A stretch of DNA of 64,000 bases. Source: Cristatella mucedo (lineage: Eukaryota > Bryozoa > Phylactolaemata > Cristatellidae). A program made the translations under genes and the position numbers. The stretch lies in assembly GCA_009760855.2 (NCBI GenBank), contig WPIO01000002.1, forward strand, positions 10,906,001 to 10,970,000, read 5' to 3'. The notes below the pieces were generated by a model, which saw only the letters and a list, made by a program, of their open reading frames with translations, did no database searches and was not told the origin of the DNA. Below are positions 33,370 through 45,800 of this stretch, piece by piece. The stretch's first letter is position 1. Each line of letters opens with the position of its first letter.

Positions 33370-35250
33370 TCTACTTCGACGATGCTTAGATCTACTGCTG
33401 CCATGCATAACTAACATCATACATATGTCCTTAGCATCAGGTAAGGTCAATTCACTTTAAAAAAAGGCTGTAGTCAGGCCACTTATTAAGAAAGTAACTC
33501 TAGACCAAAAGGACTAGAGCGGCTTCCTTCTCCCGTTCATATAAATTAAATCGAACGATTTGCGGCAGACTAACTGAACTCTTATATTGAGACCTCAAAC
33601 CTAGAAAGTACGTTCCGGTCTGGGTCTAGAGCTAACCATTCAACAGAGTCAGCATTGCTTCGGCCCTAAGCAATGCTATTTGGGTACAGCGGTTCTCAAC
33701 CTGTTGGTCGCGACACCTTTGGGGGTCGAACGACCCTTTCACAGGGGTCGCCTAAGACCATCGGAAAACACGCATTTACACATCTTGCACACAATAATTT
33801 TATGGTTGAAGAAGCCACAACATGATGAACTGTGTTAAAGGTCGCGGCATTAGGAAGGTTGAGAACAACTGGCTTAGGGCGTTTAATGGCCTTCTCATAA
33901 ATGCAGACTTGGGTAAAGTCTCTCTGCTTGTCCTACTTGATCTTTCAGCAGCATTTGATACTATTGATCAAGAAGTCCTTCTTGAGTGTCTTGAATCTCA
34001 CACGGGCATCACTAGCACTGCACTGCAATGTTTCAGGTCCTATTTCAGTGGGATACTCCAGAGTATTGACGTGAATGGACAAAGATCATCCGAGGTACCT
34101 CTGAAATATGAGCTACCTCAGGGCTCTTTGCTCGGTTCCCTTCTTTTCACAGTGTATACTCTTCCTCTTGCCGACGTGATTGCCAAGCATAATCCAGGCT
34201 TTCACTTGTGTGCAGATGACACTCAGTTTTACCTTTGCTTTGGTCTCTCCCAGCCCTCGAGCTCGTCAAATTCTTTACACATCCTTCCTGTATCTATTGA
34301 TGACATCTGCACAAAGTCTGCTGGTAGCAGACTTTCTTAATTGAATGACGACAAAACCAATTTACTAGCTATGGGCAAGCCAAGTGTGATTCAGAAATTG
34401 AAAAAACCTGCCACACACACACACACACACACAAAATCGGCTCTGCCAGCATATCTCTTGTTGAATCTTCATGTAATCTAGGTGTCCTGTTCCAAAGTGA
34501 TCTTTCATTAGACGACTACATCAGCTCCACAGTCAAGTCTGCCTACTTTCAGTTGCATAACATTGCTAAAATTCATGCTTGATTAGACACGGATACATCA
34601 TCTAAATTTGTCAATTCCTTTGTGACATCCTGTCTCGACTTCTGTAACTCACTGCTTGTAGGCTTACCGGCTGTGCAGTAAGGCTCTGACAGTTGGTGAA
34701 AACTCTGCAGCTAGGCTCACCTGTGGTGAGCTTCAAAATTGCCACATCACACCACTTCTCGGCGATCTGCACCTGCTCCCAGTCAAGCAGCCCTTAGACT
34801 TCCAGGTTCTGTCACTTACTTTTAGGTCCGTTCATTTTCTCATTCGAGCCTTCCAATCAGATCTACTCCCCCACCAGGCGAAGAATCGTATGGCCCAATT
34901 TTCGGACTCGAATAATTTAGCCATACCTCGTGTGAACCTCAAAATCGCTGAAGTCGGTAACTTTAGTTCGTATGCTCCCATAGCCCGGAAATCACCACCA
35001 ATACACGTCACTACGTCCCCTGACATGACGACATTTAAAAGAAGCTTTAAACGCACCTTTTTTATTACAGCATTTGGTTGGTCTTTGTGATTCGTCTTTC
35101 GTGTGCACGCACCTGCTTACCTGCTCGTGCCTGCTGCTTTCGGATGCTACCACTAAATATTTGATAATGCCTTATAGACAGCATCTGCAAAGTGCACAGA
35201 GAGAGATTCAGTTCTCTGATGATGATTTACAAATTTATTATTATTACTAT
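33370..35250 (+). mobile_element. LINE-A, longest plus-strand copy, with nested SPIN-like MITE
   Basis: Reverse transcriptase of the CR1/L2-like type. Motifs in order are LIKKVTLDQKD (about 33500), SRANHSTESALLR (about 33630), LLVLLDLSAAFDTID (33930), LPQGSLLGSLLFTVYTLP (about 34115), ADDTQFYL (34212, catalytic Asp pair kept) and LNDDKTNLLAMGKP (about 34345). The ORF2 end follows, then the tail GTGCACAGAGAGAGATTCAG and ATT repeats. An internal (CA)n lies near 34411-34432. Frameshifts and stops are present. The open piece at 33822-34340 starts inside the nested MITE, so its first residues are not LINE. Confidence 0.85.
33687..33871 (+). mobile_element. SPIN-like (Space Invader) hAT MITE nested in LINE-A
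   Basis: Starts CAGCGGTTCTCAACCTG and contains GGGGGTCGAACGACCCTTTC and ACAGGGGTCGCCTAAGACCA, the signature of the SPIN family of non-autonomous hAT elements. It ends GGAAGGTTGAGAACAACTG. The two 16-bp termini match at 14 positions as inverted repeats. It interrupts the LINE-A frame between ALLR and the AFNGLLINAD block. An 8-bp target duplication is not clean (TTTGGGTA and GCTTAGGG). Confidence 0.88.
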
Positions 35251-35414
35251 AGAGCTAACACGGTCATTTAGTAAGTCATTTTAGAAGAGAACACCCAGAT
35301 TACACGAGGAAGCTATGAGAGAAATGCTGATCAAGCCCATTTTAAAGGTTCGGCTTTACATTAATTGATTAATACTAGAGTTTTCACATTACCACTGGTT
35401 AGCTTTATCGACAT

Positions 35415-36130
35415 TCTATGTGAGAAAGTTTTGTTTCATCCACGTGCGAATGTCGGCAATACATGATGCAAGGGACTTGAGAGAGATTTCAAGATGCAGG
35501 AAAGCAGGGGATAAATCAAAGCAAATGTACATCTGTAAATCTACAAATGTAAAAATGTAATGTGTATCATCTGTGTATCATCTATCATCTAACATGAACG
35601 CCTAGAGTGTGTTTGGTGATTACCACAGTAAGAGGGACAGTATGCATTGCGAAGTGAATAGAAGTTAACCAAATACAGATCCATCGGTTTATCAGTACTC
35701 TATAGGCTCACCGGACGACTGTTGCTTGGTTAAAGTTTAGGGTTAGCTAATTCAACAGCCTGATTTATATAGCCGCTAAAAAGCCCTGACGGCTATTCCC
35801 GCAGCTTGCAGTGGGCAATACAGGATCGCCCACTGCAGGACCCAATCTCATCGATCTGGCTCGTGAAGAACGAGCACCTTACCCCTGGTCGATTACCCAG
35901 GGGCTATTGACATCAATGCTCTGAACTCTTCCATGGAGATAGGACCTAAGCCATTGCAGGGCAGCGACAGTGATGCTCGGGTGAGATGGCTGGCACTAAA
36001 GTAGGACTTGGTGATCAATTGTATCAAATGCTGCCAAAAGATCCCGTAAAACAAGCAGCGAGACAGTACCTACTGCATGTCTGCATTCCTGAGAAGGTCA
36101 CCATACACTTTCAGCAGTTTTGACTCTCTG
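35415..36130 (-). mobile_element. LINE-A fragment split by a SINE-2
   Basis: The left block (35420-35650) matches the minus-strand LINE region that precedes LNDDKTNL in the copy at 47.6 kb. The right block (35920-36130) encodes VSLLVL, AAFDTIDHQVLL and ALQWLRSYLHGRVQSIDVNS. A SINE-2 sits between. Confidence 0.7.
35752..35915 (-). mobile_element. SINE-2 copy nested in LINE-A
   Basis: Plus-strand reading shows the reversed tail (CAACAGCCTGATTTATATAG), AGCTTGCAGTGGGCAATACA, GATCGCCCACTGCAGGACCC (B box decayed) and AACGAGCACCTTACCCC (A-box half). Confidence 0.75.
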
Positions 36131-36894
36131 TAGATTTATTAGTGCTAAGAGACCTTAGAACATACTTGCTATGTTCGAAGTTTTGGTAAAGAATGAGTTT
36201 TGCTGGTCTGCCTCTACTCTTCCCGGTGTCTCTAATAGGAACCACACTACGACGCCTGGGTCTGGGTGGTTGTTGCTTAACGCTTTCCTTCTCTAGCAGT
36301 GCTTTGTTAACGAGCGAATTAATATAAAAATGTTTTGGAGAGCTGCAGGGACAAGGCCCGAAGATAAAGGATATCTTTATTATGCTAATTGTGCAGGAAA
36401 GTAGAAAGTTCATGTATCTCAAAAGGAGAATAGTTGGTATCGGGTCTAGAGGGCAGTAGTTTTCATAGACTAGGAGTTCAACTTTGATATAAGGTCATTG
36501 GGTGCAGGCATGAAGCTGGACATTGGGGCAGTGCAAGGAGCTGGAGGTGAGAACCCTTGAGAGGATGTCACTTCGGGGATGGCCTCTCTGATCTTATCCA
36601 TCTTGCTGACAAAACAAGCTAGAGAACCGACCTGGTAGATTGCATCAACGATCGCCAGGTAAGGTGCTGACCTCAGAGCTGTCAAGAATGCGGTCGTCTG
36701 TCAACGTCCATATTTTTGTTCACGATACTCTTCCCTGTCAATCTCCAGGCCAGATTCCTTTGATTGTTTTGCTAGAGGGAATGTTGGGTCATGCAAATAG
36801 AAATTCGTCAGATGTTAAAACTTGGGTAGATGATCATAACAAGTTAAATCGCTCAAATAAACTACAACTTGTCTGCTTATTCCCGAGACGCGTT
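36131..36894. other. Unidentified frames; no gene assigned
   Basis: The minus frame at 36470-36685 (71 codons) has KMDKIREAIPEV and a Pro-rich middle. The minus frame at 36111-36422 has a basic PRPRRRSVVPIRDTGKSRGR stretch. The plus frame at 36640-36912 includes GQIPLIVLLEGMLGH. None is recognised. Confidence 0.3.
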
Positions 36895-37040
36895 TATTTA
36901 CCGGCAGTATAGCGTTAGGGGCTCTTGCCTAGTTTACCTATGGGCAATTAAGGATCGCCTCTTGCAAGTGTCGATGACCCGATGACCCCGAGTCGCGAGG
37001 TGGGAGCACCTTATCCCTGCCATAAGACTCAGGGGCTAAA
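36895..37040 (-). mobile_element. SINE-2 copy, decayed
   Basis: GGCAATTAAGGATCGCCTC, TGCAAGTGTCGATGACCCG and GAGCACCTTATCCCTG correspond to reversed SINE-2 middle, B-box and A-box regions. Confidence 0.6.
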
Positions 37041-39069
37041 GGCAGCATATTCACAAAATTTCTCTAATCAAGAAGATCATCAATTGAATTTAGCCCTAAG
37101 AATTCATAGAGCACAGCGAGCACCAGGGAAAGTTGCCTGAGTTGGGCATACACAATTTGCACAATGTTCAAGTAACTTGGCTTGGCTGGTACAACGTGAA
37201 ACAGTACGTTTTGCTGATTGCCGACCGATTACTGGTACCGACCAAGAAGGGTCGCAAGAGCACTCCTCCCACTAGTACTGTGTACTAACTTAGTATGAAA
37301 GGCTCTTGGGGCCAAGATGCCTACAGCAAAGTTATTCATTAAATAAGCAGGAACTTACAATGCACCCAATGGTGCAATCATTTCTCAATATAAGTGTCTG
37401 TGCAGTGAATGCTCAGTACTGACCCTAGATATATCAAAGTTATTTCCTCGAGCCGTTTCTCGTATTCTGTGCTGTGACGGGGAAGCTATCGATGGAATCC
37501 TGGACATGGTTCAAGAGTAGCACTTAGTCACACTTGTTTGTACTTCAGCTGTGGGCGGATTGCAAATGTTTTCTGCTGTTTGACCTTCTCTCGTAGTGAT
37601 TGTTGCATGACTTCAATGCATGTACCCTTACAAGTCACTATATGTTCTTCATTTGCCAGCGAGGCTGTTGATAATAAGGCATAGGTGCTGAGTCTGACAG
37701 TTATTGTCTTTGCTGTTTTCATACACTGTGATTTAAAATGGTATTACCAGATTACTAGCTGCTGTAAGCATCGCCAAGCATTCGATTATTGGCTCAAGTC
37801 TAAGCTTGTACTGCTATTGCTGCCACACGAAAGTGCAACCAGCAATCTTTGGTGTCCATTTTCAAGAGCACGCGAGATCAAGGACACTTTAAATCATTGA
37901 GAAAATGCAGAAAGTGCATATTTCACTAGACCGTCGAGTTGAAGCGCGAGGATGATCATCTTTGTAGCACCTTCCAATGGTCAGCACTTATCAGCGATAT
38001 GGGTAGCCCAGCCACTGCAGCCTGCTTCTGTTCCTCGCCTAACCAGTGCTTCCTGTTCATTACTTTTCTCCTTTCTCAGCCATCTTATATACAAACGAAT
38101 GGTTCGTCGACGTCACACCGTGAGTCGCTAGGCAGTCGACAAAAACTTACCACTAAAGCCACCTACTGAAGAGCCACTGAAACACTCCTGAAATGAATGA
38201 AACAGCTCCTATGCATCTAATTGGGCCCCCTGACTAACTGAATGCACAGGTTTGGACTAAAGGTATTAAATTCATTGTGTAGCTTGGTTTATGCACTCAA
38301 TATAAGCTTGCACATAAAACAATCATATAGCTCACATTCTCTCTGCTCCCCTTCCCTAACAAATGATGATAGCTGTGTGGCAAGAGCAGGTGAAGCTGGT
38401 GCACTGATGAGTGGTGCACCGTCCCGAACAGTCACCACTTCGTTAAAATGGCTGCCGATGTGAACATTGTATGACATCTGTTATGCAGTTGACATTGCAG
38501 TTCAATTCTAAGCTCTGTGCATTTCCATTGGGTATATGACAGACACATGAAACTAACACCAAGCTCAGTATAGCTGCCATAGGGAACGTGGGTTTAGGTC
38601 CCGGTAGTGTAGTGAGCCAGCACATGGTTCATGCTCCTTAGGAAGTGAAGGTGTCATGGACTTCGAACAATCCACGATTGCAAATCTGTGCTGGATGGTA
38701 CTGACACAAGGCAGCGGTAAGCTTATATTTGTATGCTACTGAATGTTCCAGTCCAGTCGCGACTGCTCATTGAGGTTGCGGAAGTGCTGTCAATTTAGCT
38801 GGGTTTTACCAGCAGCTATACCTCCTCTAGTCAGCACAAACACAGCGAGCCTTGTGTTGATCTAGTAGATCGTTTTTCCAAGTTCTTTATCACAAAGATA
38901 GACATGATCCGAGAGTCCATACCCCAAGGTCACATCCTTCCCGGAGTCTTCACTCTCCATTCTATGCATGACTTCAAAGTCCAGGTTCATGCATGCTCCT
39001 GCTGCACTTGTATCGAAGTTTGTCTCCCAGTCTAAGATGATCACTGGCCCTCTAGAACCCGCACCTGCA
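37041..39069. other. No gene recognised
   Basis: Several short frames (37528-37722, 37685-37900, 37939-38169, 38242-38463) show no family motif, and no repeat of the families found elsewhere was seen. Confidence 0.4.
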
Positions 39070-40650
39070 CTTCTCCTTCTGAGATGCCTAGATTTACTGC
39101 TGCCCCAGCATAACCATCATAGCAGACCTGCCGTTAGCATCAGAGTCTGCCCCAGAAACTTTCAAAGAGCTACTAATTAAGAAGTCGACACCAGATCATA
39201 AGAACTTCAACAACTTTGCCCAGTCACCCTTTTGCCGTTCGAATCAAATACACCGGAACCATTTGTATCGCACCAGTTAATAATATAAAGTCGACTTTGA
39301 GTGGCCATTAAGAATGGCCATGCCAACCCGAACGTATTCTCATAAGCAGAGTCGAGTGTACATCCAAACTTCAAGCATAGCAAGAAAGTGCAGATTAGGC
39401 TTTAGAGCAAATAAATTGACACAGTCAGCACGACTGCAAATTTGTAATGACCTTCCGGGAATGCTGATCTACCTGTAGGCAGAGTCTATATGCCAGTTCT
39501 GCTGGATCCCTTGGCAGATTTTGATACAAATTATCACCAAATCCTCATTGAACGGTCGAATAGTCTTGACATGCCCTGTGCTACAGCGGTCTCAATCATC
39601 TCTACGTGTGAGAATTCGGAGAGTAGTTTTCAACGAGCTAGTGAGTAGTGAGCCTCAAATCCAACTCGTTTCAAAATCTGTGCTTTGCCCTGATTGATTT
39701 AAACGCCGAGCATAATCTGAGCTTTCATTTTTATGCAGATGGGGCACCACTGCACCCGTGCTTTGATTGTTCCCTGCCTTCCAGAAGCTCAAACTCTTTC
39801 AGAAGCATGTATTGCTGACATTCGCCCTTGGATGGCAGAACATTTCAAAAATTGAATGACGATCAAATTAACTTACTAGCTATGGGCATATGCAATGTAA
39901 CCTAAGAATTAGAAAGCCTAATCCTCAAGATAGGCTTTGCAAGCATATCTCATGTAGCCTACAGATAGAATCTGGGTGTCTAGTTTCAAAATGACTTTTC
40001 CCTAAATGAGCAAGTCAGCACCACAGAGAAGTCTATATACTTTCACTTAAGTAACATTACAAACATTCGGAGTTGCTTAGATACGGGAACCAAAGCCAAG
40101 CTGTCCCATGCATTCGCGATGTGCCAACCAGATTTTGATGACTCGATACTTGTAGTTCTTCCAATTAGTGCAATACGACTATTACCGTTGGTGCAAAACT
40201 CGGCGACTAGGCTTGTGTGTCGTAAACGTCAAAACTGCCAAACTACACCCATGCTCATCAATATGCACCGGTCCCCCATCTAGTAGTCTCAAATTCAAGA
40301 CTCTGTCTCTCTCTGTCTTCCTGTCTGTGTCTCTCTGTGTCTCTCCGTCTCTGTCTCTCTCTGTCTGTCTCTCTGTCTCTGTCTTTGTCTCTATCTCTCT
40401 CTGTGTCTCTCTGTCTCTGTCTGTCTCTCTCTCTCATCCTCATCTTCTTGCTGAGGCCTACTTTTTTTAATCAGGAGTCCTATCGAACAATGCACTCATC
40501 TGACTCAGGTCGTTTTGTTGTGCCTCTAGCTTCAAATCTCTTAAAGATCGTGCCTTCAGTTAGTATGCTCCCACAGCCTGAAACTCAGTCCCGATTGCAT
40601 TGCACCGTCGCATGATTTGATGACCTGCAAAAAGATATTAAGAAAATCTA
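39070..40650 (+). mobile_element. LINE-A, heavily decayed, with internal TCTG microsatellite
   Basis: Recognisable pieces in order: LIKKSTPDHKNFNNF (about 39175), DPLADFDTNYHQILIE (about 39505), FHFYADGAPLHPCF (about 39727, catalytic ADD changed to ADG), LNDDQINLLAMG (about 39853), and a later C-terminal region. A (TCTCTG)n tract at 40303-40435 lies near the end of ORF2. Many stops are present. Confidence 0.65.
40303..40435. repeat. (TCTCTGTC)n microsatellite
   Basis: About 130 bp of TCTC/TCTG repeats. It accounts for the Ser/Leu/Val-rich and Arg-rich frames overlapping it. Confidence 0.95.
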
Positions 40651-41297
40651 TCTGTTCCTTACAACCTTTACCCTTTCGGATTGAACTGTCCACTATGTGC
40701 CTGCGTTATAGCTCGACCTCAAGTCCTGAAAGAAATGGGACGTGTGGGTGAGGCTAAACAATTCTAAAGCGTTTCAGCTAAATATGAAGGATCTAAGCTG
40801 TTGTTGAGCTTCCCTGCTTAACGTACTTAGCAGCAGGTCACGCTTGCTCTTGCTCGAAAAGCTCTTCTACCAGTGGAATGGTTTATTTACTAAGTTCCGT
40901 TTCTCAAACTGAACTAGCTCCCCATGATTGTATCCATATTGCTTGTTTAAGCCGCTTACAGATGCCACCATTTCATTCATTCGTGAGCTTTCTTCAATGA
41001 AGAAACTTAGTACTATCTTTTGACAGCCATACTGGATCGGCTGACTCCTTGTGATAGCCGGTGCCAATCTGGGGCCAGACCTGAAGAGACCAACGGTCGT
41101 GCAGTCAGCCAGATGAGATCTGACCATTTAAAGTGGATCTGAAAGTGAAGGCAAGCATTGCAATGAAATTTGCAGTCTTATAAACACCCATAACACTTAT
41201 AAACACACATAACACTTATAAACACCCATTCTATACAGGTGTCTTATTATTTTTATAACTATAATTCTGTCACATGACTAAAAAACTTACAGTGATG
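40651..41297. other. No gene recognised; small 21-bp tandem repeat
   Basis: A repeat of ACACTTATAAACACMCATA occurs about 2.5 times at 41178-41230. The minus frame at 40867-41127 is unidentified. Confidence 0.4.
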
Positions 41298-41432
41298 CCT
41301 CCCCGGTTTGGCCCGGGGATTCAGGTGCTCGCCTTTGAGCCCCGAGGCTGTGCACTTAAGCTCTGCGGCATATGTGAAGCGCCTGTTTAGAGATTTAGTT
41401 CTCTTAAAGCGCTATAAAAATACAAATGAAAA
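41298..41432 (+). mobile_element. SINE-1 copy, decayed
   Basis: Head TTTGGCCCGGGGATTCAGGT, GCTCGCC, then the tail GAAGCGCCTGTTTAGAGATT and TAGTTCTCTTAAAGCGCTAT. Confidence 0.75.
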
Positions 41433-42737
41433 ATACCTGAAGTCATCAAAGGCCAGCACACATGTAAATGCAGGTGTTTTCTTCCGATGAGAAGCCATTT
41501 AATTTACTGTCCTCTGTTCTGCCTTTGCCAGCTGCTTAATCTGTAGTCTTATGTAGACTACCTACTCTCAGCCCTTTAAACAAGCAACTACACTCCTATC
41601 ATTCTCTATAAATTTGGATGTACTGTAGTTTGTAAGTTTTGTAGGTAGAAGTCAGGCAGATGAAAGTTTCAAAGGGAGTTTGAAAGGAAATCCAAGAGCA
41701 AAGTGTACCTTACTCTATATTCCTTCGTAGGTCACTCAGCTACAGACAATTATAGCTCAGAGAGCTTCAAAGGACTATTCAATCTGCCTGCAGCGCTTCG
41801 AAAATATACCTATTTCCATACACAACCTATGGCTTGTGCCCATCTTGGACGAGGGGAGTATTTAATAGCAATTGATTCAGAAAAAAAAGAAAGTAAAGCG
41901 AGCAGAATATATTCGTTACTTACCGCATATAGCAATAGAAAAAAAACGGAGGAGGCCGTCAGTGGCACTCTGCAGAAACTCATTGGTAATGGTGCATACG
42001 ACAAACGCTACACCAGGAAGAGGCTGAAGCAGCCTAGGAGTCAAAGCTCGGGCAGTCGAAGCTCACACGTGATAAAGTCAACAGCAGAAAGAGACTGAAC
42101 CTCAGATGCAAGCGCTGCACGTACCCAGAAGCAGAAGCATTTCGATTCTTTGCTCGACAGTAGACATGGCTCAGTAGCTATGCTGAAGGGCACTCGGCCC
42201 ACATTGCAATGCAGCACAGTCATTTTTCGAGGGCATGAGCTAGTCTTCACTAGGTATAAATGCTTACTAATAAATCAGCATGGATAAGCTTGGAGATGAT
42301 AGCCACCATGCATACAAATTGGACTAGTATCCCAGCAAGATCTGCCTGCAATATTTTTGCTGGCTCAGGTCCAGATGCCTGTGACCATGTGATGTTTTCT
42401 GATACTTTATGCTGGTGAAACATCCTTAAGGAAGCTTCCAGGGGCTTAAGAGGTATGCCGCTGTCGTTTGGGGGAGGGGAAGGGAGAGGGGTCTTGTAAG
42501 TCCCCTTCCCTTGCTCTCCTGGCTAGCTACTACTTGAACTGTAGCAACCACTGGTTAGCCAATCGCTTTGCCCGCTGTGAGGCCAATACCCCTCGAGGCA
42601 TGCTGAAGCATGGCATGCTCAGGCATGAACAGGCATGATGAGCCCACATCCGTTTTGTGGTGGCAGACGCCGACCACTTCCCTCCTGCCTCTTGGGCTAA
42701 GCAGACGTACACTTCTCTGCCTGCAGGTCGGCCTGAC
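41433..42737. other. Unidentified 131-codon frame; otherwise nothing
   Basis: The plus frame at 41703-42098 reads normal-looking protein (QPMACAHLGRGEYLIAIDSE, a basic C-terminus) but matches nothing I know. The rest is unassigned. Confidence 0.3.
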
Positions 42738-42807
42738 CGGACCTCCTCTGTCTGTCTCTGTCTGTCTCTGTCTGTCTCTGTCTGTCTCCCTCTCTCTCTC
42801 TCTCTCA
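42738..42807. repeat. (TCTG)n / (TC)n microsatellite
   Basis: Tandem TCTGTCTGTC units followed by pure TC. Confidence 0.95.
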
Positions 42808-45800
42808 CTTTGGTGAAATAAAGTCGTACTCTGACCTATGCGTTGTCAACATCTCCATCAACGAACACAGCGCCAACAGAACCATTGGCCACATCCATGT
42901 AGCTTCGTAGGACATCCCAAGCGATATTATGGAGTTGGAAAGAAAAAAATGTATGCACGCGAAAAATTGTATCACTGCGAGTTGTGCCCATGAATCCTAC
43001 ACGGAGACTAAGTGTTAAGACTAAGTCCCTCCGTAGGCACTCGAGACATTCTCTGCCTACTTGAGGGCAGGTAAACTGCATCTAGAGCACGAGATGGATA
43101 TCGAAGTGACAACTCAATGCTCCACACAAAAAAGTCACCATTTAATGACGACCGGTGAGAGTGCTGACAGAGCGAGAACAATAGAAAGGAAAGTCTAGGA
43201 TGTTTTGTTCAGCTCGGACAGGAAGTGGCAGGGAAATAGGAGTGACTTGGTAAGAAGCCGACAGTCCAACGGTCAGCCACATGACAGCCTAAGCTGGGAG
43301 TGGCAGAGAGCCGAGTCTGACAATCGCCTGCATCAGCTAAACCTGCCGGTTGATTGTGGGCCGAAAGCACGCGATCGGCTGCGGGGATGGGGGCAGACTG
43401 AGCTCATCAACCTTTGGCAGAATCAGCTGTACAGTGCTGTACATTGGCCCAAGGTTCAGTTGAGCGGTCGATGGTTGCTGCAGTACCAGTGCAATGCATC
43501 GTGAGGCCACCGATCGTCCTCGTCAAAGGAAGTGGAAAGAGAACAGCTGTACAGCTTACGATCAGATAATTTCCGAATTTTTCTAATGGCGCAATTGATG
43601 TGTATTAGTGGGCTCTAAGGAAAACGGAATGACAGTCGAATATAGTTGAGCATGAATCACGTTAGCAGGATCAACTCATCATCCCAGTTTTTAAGATGTT
43701 TGTAATGGTGGTCTAAGGATGACAGTAGCTGTGTGAGTTGTTGCTCACATGCCAGGAGAACTTAATGAATGCTCATCGAATACTACTATGCCCATACGCG
43801 AAAGCAGAATGGTTAAAACACACATTACGTCGCTTTGATAGTGTAAATCTTACGAATGGGCACATAACGCTATGTGGAGCATAGGCCTCGTATTAAAAGC
43901 ATGCTCACGATCAGGTAGTCCAGTGAAGCAAGGAACTGCTGGTAATGCTGGACGCATAATAATGTGATGGACTAACTAGCTTACCAGGCCCTGTTAGGGT
44001 GGCATTGTCTCAATTAGCAGACACATCCACCAGCGATGGTTGTTCAATGCATAGCTCTACCTTGCCACCAGTGTGCATTTGGAAAACGGCCTTACTTGAT
44101 GCTGCTCGGACTTAAGGAAGGAAATTCCAACATGCTAAAACTTAGCGGGGACACTTAGCAATTACCGGATGATGTGTATTTACCTCCCTGCTGACTACTT
44201 GCTGCCTGGGGCATAAGGGGCGAATACTTTGGGTGGCAGCTGGCTAGGAGAAAGTCAGCTGGCTGGCTGGATAACCAGCTCTGATCTCCTCACCTGACAG
44301 TGACTCTGACCTCATCACCTCACCTCACCTCACCTCACTTGTTCATTTCACTACCTGTCTGTACACCAGTTGGCTGCTGCTTAGACCTGCCCGAACTCTC
44401 AGAAACTCTGTGCTGCTCTACCAGACCTTCCTGTTGTTATACTTGTCGCCAGCAACTTGTGGTCTGCACTTTGCCCTATGAGTGATAGCCACAGTGACGA
44501 TCCAGCTTGTGGTATTGAGCTTCCGATGCTTGGTTATCTCGATGGTGCCCGGCAAGCAAATAATCAGCGGTCTCGACGAAAACTCGGTAGAACTCAGCTG
44601 TACTATGAGAGACATATGGGTGCACCAAGACCTAGGCAGCTTTCTCATAATGACATTGCATTGCCGATTGGATGTAGACACTTATACGACGAGTTGCCAC
44701 GGCTTCCACGGGTCTTAGACCTTAATGCCTACCATGATTTGGAAGGCTCTGGGATGGCAGAGCTGCCGTGACTATTCAATGTGCTGCTTTGCCAAAATGC
44801 CGATATTTATTCGCATGGCCCATGCGCTAGCACTCGAGTCCTCCGTAGCTTCTGGACAGGATACGGTAATACTCTTGCATGAACAGTACTTGTACAAATA
44901 TGTACAGTAAATCGTTGTAAGCAAATGAATGCTCAACGAGTATATCTTCGGGATTTGTATCAACTATGCTTTTCATAGGTGGCGCCTCCATCTGAGTTCT
45001 CTAGGATTGTCAAATGAGCAAGGCCCGTAGAGGATCCAGCTCTGACCCTCTTTGCAGCCCCGTGTAAGTGCTGATGAATGGGCAGAAACTCTTGTTTCTT
45101 CGGTTATCTTTTACCCGACCGTTCTCAGTTCTTCACTCAGAAAAAGGAAGGATAAGAGTTGCATTTGCTAGAAACACCCATAAGATGAGGCTTCTGTTAA
45201 ACAGCAGCTGCAGTCAAACTGTGGTAATGAGAATGCTGGAAAAGTGAGATGCAGCATAAAGGTGACTGCTCTTCACGAAGCATAGGCAACTGCTGACTGG
45301 TGGGCTGCTGCCCATAAATCCGGATGCAGGGAGCATGTCGCGTGCTAGGGCATGCTGCACATGTCACGTGACACGACTGGTTTGGGCAAAGCCTAGGTTC
45401 AGTCCTTTGAATTATTTGACCCACATTCAGTATTTCTGGCAAAGGCTCTGTTTCTGATCATTCTATGCTGGTCAGCTGAGACTCTCGTTCTTTTGGATAG
45501 TTTCTCAAGATATTAACCCGGTTCGGTATAGCATAAACACTGGCACAGTAAAGAACGAGTCTGTAGTGGCAATACCGTTGCTAGATCTGCGATACATTTA
45601 CTACCTGCCAATGGCACAATCGATCTGCCAGACACAATAATTTATTCCATTTGAGATTTGCCTGTCGCAGCAACAGGCTCCATCGGCATGATTCATGGCA
45701 CGTAAACGCATTCTGATGTCCAGCTATGTCAAATTATTGGCATGTGTTGGCAAGTGACCTACCCGTGGTACAGTCTGGGCTCATAATACATTTCGAGGAA

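Noticed and set aside
39583-39600. CAGCGGTCTCAATC as a second SPIN terminus
   Set aside because: It lies at the position of the LINE-A ALQWF codons and lacks the internal SPIN signature.
41703-42098. 131-codon plus frame as a real gene
   Set aside because: No motif, no splice or promoter support, and an overlapping minus frame of similar quality.
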